NCBI GenBank assembly: GCA_005408345.1
Contig: SEMN01000328.1
Location: 504,001 to 568,000 of the forward strand
Direction: 5' to 3'
Origin: Macquaria australasica
Lineage: Eukaryota > Chordata > Actinopteri > Centrarchiformes > Percichthyidae
DNA length: 64,000 nt
The notes below the pieces were generated by a model, which worked only from the letters and a program-made list of their open reading frames with translations, was not told the DNA's origin and searched no databases. This document shows positions 47,601 through 58,698 of the stretch, piece after piece. The stretch's first letter is position 1; every line of letters begins with the position of its first letter. The position numbers and the translations under genes are program-made.

Positions 47601-50600
47601 ATGCATCCATGTAGCGGGGTTGCGCTGTATGTTTGTTGGTCACGGCTTTAAAAATTAAAGAAAGAAGTCACAAAAGGCCCCGCTGAGCATTTAATTGAGA
47701 ACACCTACAGTATGTTAGACACGGCATTAAAGGAACAGTTCAACAATTTGGGGAATACACATTTGTTTTCTTGCTGAGAGTTAGATGAGAAGATTGATAC
47801 AAGGATCAATCAGCCCGTTAGCTTAGCCTAGCATGTGAGTGTAAAAACGACACTTTGTTAAACGAGATATAATGTGTTCATTAATGAGCTTTAGAGGTGT
47901 TGGTAGGCAGATTTTGTTACCTTTGTACAATCTAGCTGTTTTCCCGTTTCTAGTCTTCATGCTAAGCTAATCTAACCGGCTGCTGGCTGTAGCTTCATAT
48001 TTACCGTACAGACGTGAGGGTGCCATCAATCTTATCATCCAAGTCTACACAACATGGCAATAAGAGCATTTCCCAAAGTGTCGAACTACAGCTGCAAAAA
48101 GTTGATAAATCATCCCTTTACACAATGTAAATGAAAACCAATCCATACAAGTCTTCTTGAACATTAAGTATAAGTAACTAGCATTTACTACAACAATTAG
48201 TATAACATAACAAGTGTAAGTGGTTATTCTGGTTATTTAACACTAACACTGCTATTCAAATGCCAGAATAACAGATTCTGTTCTGTTCTATGAGAGATTT
48301 ACCTGCTAGTTTTCTCATCCGAGGTACAGGGGTCTTGGGAGAGTTGCGCTTGGCAAACCTGCCTAATGTCTTATCAGGCAGAATGGGATCTCTGTTACGT
48401 CGTCACCACACACTACAGGCTTCACGGTCTTAAATATAGCTGAGAATTGAAGTGGACTGAACCAATGGACAATTTGTATGTTGCGGAAATGAATCGGCTC
48501 GCTCCGCTGGCTTGTTCCACTGGCTCTTACGGAGCAAAAAATGATTTCATAGAAAATATTTAGCAATGGCCCAGAGATAACACCCTGACCTGAATTAATC
48601 TGAGCACGTCCCTTTCAGAGCGGCTTCAGTACGCAGACTTTAGAAGTCAAACCACTCCACCTGGGCCCTTGTCTGCTAAAAAAACAGTCTCTGAGAGGAA
48701 AGTTGGCCTGTCTGAGAAAGAAAAGAATTTCCAATCTCCAAAAGATTGTCTGTATGAATAAAAGATAAACAATTGAAAAAAAAAAAATAGAATGTCCCCT
48801 TTGCAATGCAGTCAGAAGATGAAACTGACCTCTGAAATTGTCTGCCAGAAAATAAATGCGGGAAAGCACAAGTGGCTGAGATTGCCTGCATGGAGCTGAA
48901 AAATACACAAAATAAAAACCAAAAAACAATTCAAAACCCCTAAATACCCTAGCATTGTTTCAAAGACTTGTCGTAGCATATAATTACCGATTCATTTTAG
49001 ACCAATACAGCAATGAGGGTTAAACCCACATTGGCAACCCTCTTCCTGGCTTGTGCTGAACGCAGGTCAGACACTACTTAGGTTTTATGAAGAGCATGTC
49101 TGCTAAGGCACTTAAGCTTGTATGTACTCCAGGAAAGGTGTCTGACATCGACCAATTTCTTGCTCTGTTTTGATTTGACCACCGAGAGAAAGAAGCAGGA
49201 CATAGGATTAGTTACCCCATGCCAAGCGTAACCACAAAAAAACTTGGTGGAGGGTGTGTGTGGCATGCATATGTAACAGCAGCAGGAACACGACTAAGAG
49301 TCTACAGCCATGCTAGCAGCTCTGTGAGGCTATACATAGGCACAGCAGTGCTTTGAGCTAAATGCTAACGTCAGCAGGCTAACATGCTCACAATGACAAT
49401 GTTAACACGCTGATGTTTAGCAGGCATAATGCTTACCATCTTAGTTTAGAGTGTTGGCATGCTAATTAGCAATTATTATTATTATTATTATTATTATTAT
49501 GGCTGAGGATGATGGGAATGTCATTAGTTTTGCAGGTATTTGGTCATAGAGTATTGGACATTGAGTATTATTACAGTTCACCCTGAGGGGGACAAGGCTG
49601 CCTGTACCAAATTTAATGGCAATTCATCCAATAGTTGTTGATATATTTCAGTCTGGGCCAAAGTAGTGGACCAACTGGCTGACTGACACTGGCATCCCTA
49701 GAGCAATTTTTAGCTAGTGTGGCTAAAAAAAAGGACCTTTTTGAAATGTTTGAAACCCACTTCATGATGGCAAAATGGAAGTTTCACTCAAGTTGTCTGC
49801 ACGACGTAGCTTGGAAACTTTGCTTCATTTAGAATTGGGGGCTGCTGTTGAGAGAGGGGACTAAGTAACTAATTCACTTCGCTGTTCTTGGATTTCAACT
49901 GTAAAACCGTTCCCTCGTTCTTCTTCAACTACTCGGCCATTAAAGGGCCAGCAATCTGTAAGTACTCTTTCTCATGAAACACCATAGCAGCTGATATCAC
50001 AATGTGCCCTCCTTCAACCAGAAAAGGCAACTCAACAGCTGCTGTTGTTCCCTGCTGGAATGAAAACTTGAAAGCTTGTGGACTTGGATGCACCGCTGTA
50101 GGCTACCACTGCCTCCAAGATAATGATAGCTGGCACCCTTCTGGGAAAATGGCCTTGATTTTGACAATGACGAAATACAATACACAACTCATTTCGCTTT
50201 GCTTCACTCCAATCAAAGTAGCACACACCTCACTTTCTGTACATTGTTATCCCAAGTGCCTTGCAATACAATCAGAGTGGGTGGCCTGGTGGGACTTAAA
50301 CCCTTAACTGTGGTAATTTTAGTGCCATGGCTCTAGCCTTTGAGCTATATAAAGAATAAAATCTGACAATACCATACTAAACACATTCAGCCATACAGAG
50401 AATGGACCATATAACTGTGCTAAGTGAATGTGTCTTGCTTTACACACTGCGCTAAACGCAGGCAGGAGGCACAGTACATGTTCAGAGAGTGTTAAATAGC
50501 AGTATCGCATACAGTAGAGGATTGTTAAGTCCAATTTCAACCCATTTTTGTCTAATCACCATGCTTTGCTGCATTCTTCCCTTTCCCTGTTCCTGCTGAG

Positions 50601-53600
50601 TGGGTGCCCTCGCGAAAACATGCACTCTCTGTGCTGATAATTCAACGTCTTCCATTCCATTTACCTGTCAGCCTTGAAACAGTGCTGGTTCTTTTGTGTT
50701 TTTCTTTGTGATAAAGACTCCCATCTGGGGGACTGGCCTTTGCTTTGACAGACAGAGGTGGGGAGGATGGGAAGGAGGGAGAGGTGGGGATTGTGGGAAG
50801 GAGGTAGAGAGGGAGGTAGGGAGGGGAGGGTGTTAGAGCACTCAGAAAATAGCCAGAGTAAGCAGTCAGAGTGATGAAGACATATTGAATGCTAATGGAG
50901 GAAAATTACCCGGAGTTAAATTGAATTCTGGTCAGGGTTGAAGAAAAATGCACAGAAATATGCTGTGCAACTGTATTTTGTTTATATTGTGATTTTTTAT
51001 ATGCTGCTGTCATTTGAGCCATGTTCGCCTTAATTGGTGGATGTGTTTGAATGGATGTGTCTGCATAACACCTTTACTATTTAAATGCTAATAGTGGTCA
51101 CTGATGTAGACCGCAAAATAAAGGAATAAAGGAAGTAAAGAAACATCTGTCAACATCTAATCATGTTTGATGTTTGTGTTCCTTCCTTCAATCCGCCCTC
51201 CCCTTCTTTCCCTTCCCACTCTCCATCATCTCCCTTTCATCTCTTGGTCACTGATTGGATTTGCTAATTTTGACCCAAGTTTCTATCTTGCCACTGAACC
51301 TCCCCCTGTCAGTGATTACCTTCAGACCTTTCCTCCTTTTCTACATCTCCTCTCTTCGACACAAACTCTTAATGTGGTTCTGACCACACAGCTGTCATCT
51401 GCACATCTGTGAGAAAGGGCTGCGTAGGAGTGAACATTCAACGTGTGCGCTTGTATTGAAGGGCGGTTGTCATTAAAGCGCAGGTCTGGGGAATAATTCA
51501 TCATGAAATGGTGGCTGTTGATAATTTGCATGACAGAGGGATACAAAATGATGTAGCATGGTGAGGCATCTTGCAGCCCCGGCTCCCCATAAATCACTCT
51601 CAGCCATCAGTCACCACGCAGCTTCCCCTTCCCGTGTCCTCCAGTTACACACACTCACACATATATGCAATATCACAAAGAGAGCTGGGAAATGAAAGTA
51701 CTCAGCATGTCATCTATCTCTCAGAGAGCATGCATGCCTTTTGGCCATTTGGTACCCAACGTGGTACCTAATCATCCTGAATTCACCAAGCTATGATCCT
51801 TATGTTTCTCCAAATACAACAACTGTTGAGATATCACAGGCGTACAGGGGCGTAGGAGTGAGGTGAATAGTGGAACCCAGGACCCCAACCTGGGCTGGAC
51901 CCTCAAAACAGCCTGGAGTTAAAAGTTCCTTTTATCTGCAATTTTACATTTTTAGCATTATAAGTGAACTATTACAGTACTCTTAGCTGAATAAATACAA
52001 ACCATGGCAGAAATAATGTTCAATAATGTTGCAAATCCTCACAGCAAAAACTTCACACAGTAATTTCAGTGTATTGAGAAAAGAGGGCTGGAATATCTTT
52101 TGAATTTTTGATGCTGTATAGACATAAGCAGCCATACAAGAACTTTGTCTGAATAAAATAATCTGAAATTAGTAAAAGTTTGATTAAAATCAGCAGCTTC
52201 AGATCTTAAAATAAGACAGACATGCAATCCCAGGCACTGAGAAAATCTTGGGAAGAAAGCACATAAAAAAGAGCAATGTAGTCATATGCATCTATGGTTA
52301 CCCATTAAATCTAAATGATTTTCAACTTGCTGCGGAAGGGAAATGCATTGGATTCAAGCAGAAACGAGGCGAGACCTTCATCAACAGTTCAATCAATAAA
52401 ACAGTAAATGAACAGGAAGTTCCCAGTGTTGAGAATCGCTCCATGGATATCGCCCACTCTAACTGCCCTGGTTGTTTCAAGCAGGAGGATATGATGGATC
52501 AGTACACTAAAGCCGTGTTTAGACTGTGTGAATAAACGCGGCCCCCTCATTCATTTCAATGAGGCCGCTGCGTTGGCACAACTGGGGTGCCAACACACCT
52601 GATAACTTTCTAGAGTTGTAAAAGCCATCCTCATAGTATTATAAACCACTGTGCACCGTTTCATCAACTCATGAATCTGTTACTGACACCGGCCTTCCTG
52701 GATCGTATCATCTCACAGGTACCTGAAACAACACGGCCCCACCAACCCAGCCCCGGTTTTCTGTCTGAAAGCCCAGTACATCGTCGCCACCAACCCCCAC
52801 CTTTGGTTGCGGTAGAAAGAGAGAGAGAGAGACAAAGAAAAAGACAGAATAAGAGAGCGACATACTGAAAAAGCAAAAGCATTATTCAGCCTCATCATTA
52901 AAACAATGGGGTTAAAGGCTTAACTGTGGCCTCTTATCAAATCCCCAGTGGGTGATAAATGTGTCTTCGCTTTTGAACAGAGTAGGACCCTTCCTGATAA
53001 AGACAACCAGTGGCAAGAGAGAGAGAAAGAGTGAGAGACAAAGAAGGAAAGACGAGGAGACTATGTAGAGCAGCACACGGCTTATCTTCGCCTCTAATTA
53101 GCTACTGTAAGTACAACTCTACAGCCGCTAGCAATGTTGGGAATTCCAATGAATTTCTCAGCTGCACTCTTGTTTTTTTTCTACACATAAACAGGGTTTG
53201 GAGGCAGCATTGAAGTGTGTATCTGTCTGTATATCTGTGTGTGTGTTCATTCGTCCTTCTTTGCATGTGTGCTGAAGGTATCCTGAATGTAGTATAAAAA
53301 CCTTGGAGGAGGAGGAAGAGGAGGAGGAGGAGGAGGAGGAGGGGACAAAGAAATCTAATTACAGTACTACCATCTATGAGGAGAGGAGAGGCAGAGAGCA
53401 CTGCTGGGATTTCTGCTACTCCACTCGCCTCCCGGAAAGGAGACACCGGTTCCCAACAACAGGAATTACATTTTCTCTGAAGAGATTCTGGATGTGCGTA
53501 AAAACCTGTTTTCTCTAAATTCAACATCCTCAACGAGCAAGCAACCTACAATTATTGCATCCCTCTCTTCCTCCACTTGCAGTAACTAAATGCAAGCTGA

Positions 53601-56600
53601 TGTTGCACTTATGCACTGAAAAAATGGCATAGGTAGGGGCTTTAAAGCCAGAGAGAGCATTATTTACTATGATTATGGGTATGACAGTGACGAGGCAGCA
53701 CAGAAGTACCATTAATAAGAGTAAAGAACTTCCTCCTTTAGGGCTTTGCGTGATTGTTACCAACTGTACTGACTGAAAAGTCTTTGACCAAGTAGTAAAT
53801 ACCACAAAAGAAGTAATTTAACAAGTTGTCTTGTTTTGTTTGCTGGTTGTTATAACGGTCACAGCAATTAACAAATCACAAACATATTTGTGCATTTGAA
53901 ACATGTCCAAAGATTAAACACAGAGTGCAAGTGCACAATTAAAGGCAAGATTTAATATCAACCAAATCACTGTCATATCAGAAACCATAGTAATTGCTTG
54001 TGCAATTAAAAAAGGGATTGCATGATACTTTACTTGCCCAAGAGGGGGTCATCACACAGAGACAGTGTATCATTAATATGAGTTGGAATGCAGTCAACAG
54101 TTCCCAGGGTGGAACTGCTCGCTCTGATGAGCCACAGGAAGACTAATTGGTGTCGCACCTTTCCCATGTGCAGCTGTGCTGCTGAGATAACATATAGATA
54201 CTTACTGTAGAATATATCATGCATAGAAAAATGAGCTGCTGCATAGCGATTTATATGCAAAACACACACACAAAAAGAGTACAAAATAAACGCACACAAT
54301 TACTCAAACATCTCCCGACACACATATCCTGAGAAGAAGACGTAGGGAGGGAAATGAAAAATACCTCAGTGAGGAAAAATCAATTAAATGTATTTCTTTG
54401 TCTGCAGGGGACTATATTCTCCATTTCCATCATATGTCCCTGGAGTGGTGGTGGGCTGCAGAAACCCAGCAGCAGCAATAACAACCTCACAAATGCTGAG
54501 CCAAACCCCCAGCTGCTGTAAGTCAACTGACACCACAAAAAGACACCTTTGGAGTGGTCGGAGAACTTAGTTACACATAGCAGTGCGCACTTACTTATGA
54601 GGATTGATTTGATGCGATTCCATTTTAAAGCTGCTTTCTGTATAACTAGAATTACTAAACAAAGAATGGCAAACGCCATCCAATTATATCTCTTTGTTCT
54701 TGCCAGATTGCTATTTCGCTTCGCTAAAATAAGAACCAATAAGAACTTTGAGGCAGCCAACTAAGAAGAATATCCTTGAAGAGTTTTTTGAACAAAATCC
54801 ATGTGTTGTTGGTACAAAGAAACACTCAGAGTATCATAAAGAGCTTTCCAGTGTTTCATTAAGGGATCTTGAAGCTAAATTCCTTTTACACTATAAAACA
54901 TGTAATCCTTCAACTGTTGGTATAGCTACATTTGTCTCTTATCATTTGTGCAAAATGATAAGAGAGCTGGCTGCACAAACATAGATAGACTTATCCTTGT
55001 CAACTGCTTACTTTAACACAAGTCTCAGTAAAAAACTAAAATGACATTAATGCTTCATCTTTGCCATTGCTCAACTGTTCCTGCGTGAATCTTTTTGAGA
55101 GCAAGTGTGTGTGAGGTTAATGATGCTGCCCTTTACTGTAATGACAGTAATGATCACCAGAGTACAAGAGCACATCTGGAAGCTTCTGATCACAGGGTGC
55201 AGCGGTGAGGACAGACCGACATGGGAGGGAGATGATGCGGGAATAACGTAACGCAAAGAGGGGGGAAAAAACTACCATAGCCAATCTAGCCAATGTCCAG
55301 AAGAGACATAATATACCACGGATGAGAGGAAACACAGCCCCTCACCGCACAGACAGGAAGACAAACAACGCTCTTTTTTCTTCAATATGCAGTAAATAAC
55401 ATATCCTAGTTTTCTGCAATTCATCGCTCGTTCCTATTGTTTTCTCCTGTGAAAAGCCTGCAGTCTCTCCATTTGGATATTTTTACCAGGCGTTAGCTTT
55501 CCCTGCAGGAAACTCATACTTCATGTAAGTTCTTACGGTTCCTTCATTTTGCTTTTTCAAACATATAAAAAGTAAAACTGTGTTTCTTGAGATTTTGTTC
55601 TATATGAAGTTCAATACACACATAAATTCTGGTACTGGTAATAATGTATGCTTTTTATGTGATGTGGGTACATTATGTGAAAAAAATATAACCCTTTTGC
55701 TAATATTTATGATGTAGCTGGCAAATTCCATGGCAATTTGTCATTAGGATTCATCCTCTGGGGACCAATAATGTCAGTACCAAACGGCATGGCAATCCAT
55801 CCATTTCACTAAAAGATTGTTTTGTGACCAATATCTGGTACAAATATACAGTAGAAGCTCTATCATAAACTGACACAGAGCACAGTGACGATCACAGTCA
55901 GTCTCTTTTACAATCACGCCTCTAGGACATACTCCAGTAGATTCAGAGTACAGACGTTACAGCATCAGTCAACACGACAGTCCTAATAGGGGATGAAGGA
56001 GCGAGCAGAAGGAGCATAAAAGAGAAACTGGGGGATCAGAGGAGATCAGAAAGAACTAAGAGACAAAGGCTGTATTAATGAACAATAACTGGTTTGATTC
56101 CTTTTATGCAAGTGATGTTTTTTTGTCAAATCATTTTACTTTCAGATTTTGTACATTTAGTACTAACAATGACAAAGCTGTGCTGTATTTCATACCTTTT
56201 TTTTGTAATTTTCATATGGAACTTTAGGTTTTTCCTCACTACTTTCCTATTTTTCCTGTGATCTGAATGACTGTGGATCTTTATAAACACACCAAAATGA
56301 AGAATAACTTTACAGTAACATTGAAATTCCCCCATCTGAGCAGCAGAAAGACAGAAATTTCCAGATAAATTCAAGAGAGGCAGCTTGACATTTTGCCCGA
56401 GCCCATTGTTATGTATGGGATAGGACTGGACAGATATGACTTGTAGATAAATCACTGACCACCCAAAATCACATCCCTTCTCTTGCAGTAATCGGAAGTA
56501 CCTCATGTTGTACTTACACACATGAATGTATGCACCAACATGAGAAAGTCATGTAGAGTACGCAGCTTTACAGCCATGCTGGCTGTCATCAATTATTAAT

Positions 56601-58698
56601 AACCATGTACAGTACATGTATGTATATAGTTCACGCAGTACATACCCTATGTAGTCTAAATTTGTGTGTGATCAAGAGTGTGGATGAGACAGGACACTAG
56701 CGCATAGCATGTTCTGCACATACAGTAATTCCCTCTGTTTCAGCATATAAAAAGCCTGTGTGGATTGCCCTTTAAATCTTTAACCAGTGTTCCCTTAGAG
56801 GAGCCATCAATTATGAGAGCGAAGGGTCATCAGACCAAAACGGGCCAACATGGTTAAATACATGCTGCAATAATGGCTGGATAATGAAATTAATACTCTC
56901 CCCCGCCAGTCACGTTGATGCATGATTGAGAAGCATGGCATGTGTCCGTATGAGCGGTCCTGTCAATCAGTTGTGCAGAACTGGCCAGATAATGTGAAGT
57001 GTACATGTGTGTGTGTTGTGCTTTCTTAAAGACGTATTGTCCTTGTGAGAGTTTCCCTGCCCGATACTCTTGTGTCAGTCTCTTATAAGCCAACAACAAT
57101 GGGTTGTGATTATGGAATTATTCTTCTTATAGGGAGTGAATGCAATAATTAATTCAATTACGCCTGTGTTGTGTGTGTGTGTGTGTGTGTGTGCCAGGAG
57201 CTCCTCCCGTGGTTCTGGCTAATGGCATATTAATCCTCTGGGCTGGGATCTTAACTGTGCTTCAGTTAGATATGCTAGAAATGAACACGTTTAAGAGGAG
57301 TATCAGCTAAGAAGTATTAAGACAAGAAATTTAAGACCACTACACAGTGGTCCAAATCCACTATTATAGAAAATACTGCTGCTATTTTAGGGTTTGGGAA
57401 AAGGCAGCTGCTTGACTTTTAAAACAATAAAACTATCTCTTTTGTGATTTCTAACTCAAAGTTAGAACTTTGTAGCCAAACAAACATATGCACAAATCTG
57501 GATTAAAAAGACCTAGTTGTTAGAAGAGACACATACTGTATGTCATGTTGAAGTGCCTTAATAAGCAAAATACTGAACACGAAACCTACTCAGTCACTGT
57601 AAGTTGGTCCACATACAAATACAGTAACTAGAGGAAAAAGGTATAATGAGCAGATAATGTGTGCCTCCCTGCTGTGACTGTCCTACCTGCCTTCTTGAAC
57701 CTGTCCAGCAGATTTTGTCTGACTACCCTCTGCAGGTTGAAGTAGTCGTCCTCCTCATCAGGGCTCTTTAGGTACAGAGGAATGTGCTGGAACACCAGGA
57801 TGTGTTTGGGTTTGGGTTCCTGAACAGAGACAGATGTGAGGGATGGGTGTATTACCGATCTCCAAAGACAAAATTCAATTGTCAAATGGCTGCAGATGGC
57901 AGCAATCATCCAAACGTCCAGACACAGCAAAGGAAGACTATCTAGTTGAATGTCTTCATAAATCAGACAAGAACAGAGTCATGTCACTGATGCCATTCTA
58001 CCGTTGAGGAGGAGGCTCTGCTCAGCTGCTCCTCCAGCCACGTCTCCTGGGCGTCCTTCAGCTCAGGGCAGGCGGAGGCGTCATAGAACAACTGGGAGTT
58101 CAGAACCAGGCAGAGGACTCCACCCACCTGAGACAAGAGGAGAAAGAAGAGACAGAGAGATGCAGTAGATATTAGATACCTAAACATCATTCATTTTTCC
58201 AACAATAACAGCAACTTAGTTTTTTTTCCTGTAGTAATTCCTGTCACTTTTACTACTGCAAAAAAACTAACTTCTGCACAAAAGATCAATTAAGAATCAT
58301 CTTATTTTAAAATTTCCACTACTACTGCTTATACACAGATTATCCCATGAGCAACATGAGCATGTGAGCAGGGCCCTGGAGTCGAGAGAGGCTCAAGGCC
58401 TTAAAGATTTGTTCAAGTGGGTAGAAATATGTAAAAGGCGTCTGTATACATCTAAGTAGGCCTACCTGTAAATGTAAACGTGCTAGTACTACTACTACTA
58501 CTAAATGTCTTAGGTGTCTGCTTACCCAGAAGCTGAAATAATCGTTCCCCCAAGCACTGCAGTACTGCTCCACTGTGCTGGGGGTGGGGGTGTTGCCAAG
58601 GTCATGGTTCCCACTGACAAACACCAGCGGGATGGAGGGATCTGTCCCCTTCAAGGTCGCCTTCAGGTCTCGCTCCTGACCTTCTCTGAATGGGGTGT
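44438..58698 (-). CDS. cpped1: Serine/threonine-protein phosphatase CPPED1, last four exons (5' incomplete)
   Basis: CPPED1 is a cytosolic calcineurin-like metallophosphatase reported to dephosphorylate AKT. Exons (minus): 58698-58526, 58127-58002, 57819-57687, 44664-44438; 659 bases, about 218 residues of an expected ~314. Phases agree throughout and all seen introns are GT-AG. Metallophosphatase motifs present: SGNHDLGNTP (metal ligands Asn and His) in the first, FQHIP (His) in the third, and SGHYHRNAGG (GHxH) in the last. The N-terminal part with the first GD motifs was not found in 58.7-64.0 kb and should lie beyond the right edge. The intron before the last exon is about 13 kb. Human CPPED1 and ERCC4 face opposite directions, whereas here both are on the minus strand. 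Confidence 0.95.
45225..45712 (+). repeat. Long polypurine (GA-rich) tract
   Basis: About 480 bases that are nearly all A or G on the plus strand, mostly GAAA, GGAA and AGAG units, interrupted by rare C or T. It accounts for the long stop-free frames seen on both strands there, which are not genes. In the sense of cpped1 transcription it is pyrimidine-rich. Confidence 0.95.
46996..47011. repeat. (GT)n short microsatellite
   Basis: Eight GT units. Confidence 0.85.
47727..48120. repeat. Foldback MITE, copy with shortened left arm
   Basis: Begins TTAAAGGAACAGTTCAAC and TTTTCTTGCTGAGAG. The right arm has CTTTAGAGGTGTTGGTAGGC, TTTGTTACCTTTG, CTTCATGCTAAGCTAA and CAAAGTGTCGAACTA, ending CCCTTTA. 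Same family as 196-727. Confidence 0.78.
49310..49690 (+). repeat. Dispersed repeat, long copy
   Basis: The left part is the GCTAACATGCT-rich module; after an (ATT)n it continues GGCTGAGGATGATGGGAATG, CATTAGTTTTGCAGGTATT and ATTTAATGGCAATTCATCCA. The second half matches the unit repeated at 35850-36090. Confidence 0.72.
49472..49500. repeat. (ATT)n microsatellite
   Basis: About ten ATT units inside the dispersed repeat at 49310-49690. Confidence 0.95.
50757..50831 (+). repeat. G-rich purine tract with G-quadruplex pattern
   Basis: More than ten runs of three or four G (GGTGGGGAGG, GATGGGAAGGAGGGAG, GGGAGGGGAGGG) spaced by short A/T/G loops. Confidence 0.8.
53305..53344. repeat. (GGA)n microsatellite
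   Basis: About 12 GGA/GAG units with one AGA interruption. Confidence 0.95.
55715..55810 (+). repeat. Short copy of the dispersed repeat
   Basis: CATTAGGATTCATCCTCTGG, GGACCAATAATGTCAGTACC and CATGGCAATCCATCCA match the units at 35850-36090. Confidence 0.7.
57171..57193. repeat. (GT)n microsatellite
   Basis: Eleven GT units. Confidence 0.95.
57687..57819 (-). CDS. cpped1: cpped1 exon with FQHIP motif
   Basis: 133 bases, acceptor CTGTTCAG, donor AAGGCAG|gtagga. Encodes EPKPKHILVFQHIPLYLKS through DEEDDYFNLQRVVRQNLL and DRFKKA. The His of FQHIP is a predicted metal ligand. Confidence 0.95.
58002..58127 (-). CDS. cpped1: cpped1 exon, GVLCLVLNSQ
   Basis: 126 bases, phase 0 at both ends. Encodes VGGVLCLVLNSQLFYDAS through LKDAQETWLEEQLSRASSS. 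Acceptor TTGTCTCAG, donor CAACG|gtagaa. Confidence 0.94.
58526..58698 (-). CDS. cpped1: cpped1 exon with GNHD motif
   Basis: 173 bases, phase 1 start. Encodes TPFREGQERDLKATLKGTD, then IPLVFVSGNHDLGNTPTP and CSAWGNDYFSFW. Acceptor CCCCCCAG, donor TTCTGG|gtaagc. GNHD is the central metal-binding motif of calcineurin-like phosphatases. Confidence 0.95.

Larger units (their letters stand above)
44665..57686. other. cpped1 large intron (~13 kb)
   Basis: No exon of cpped1 or of another gene recognised. Holds the polypurine tract (45225-45712), foldback MITE (47727-48120), dispersed repeat copies (49310-49690, 55715-55810), a G-rich tract (50757-50831), GGA repeat (53305-53344), GT repeat (57171-57193) and moderately GC-rich stretches of unknown role near 56880-57300. 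Frames such as 52248-52535 and 54380-54760 have no family resemblance and no splice context. Confidence 0.5.

Noticed and set aside
52248..52535. 95-codon plus-strand frame
   Set aside because: AT-rich, no recognised family, no splice context, in a cpped1 intron; likely chance.
53102..53533. 143-codon minus-strand frame
   Set aside because: Its middle is the GGA microsatellite read as leucines; flanks show no similarity or codon bias.
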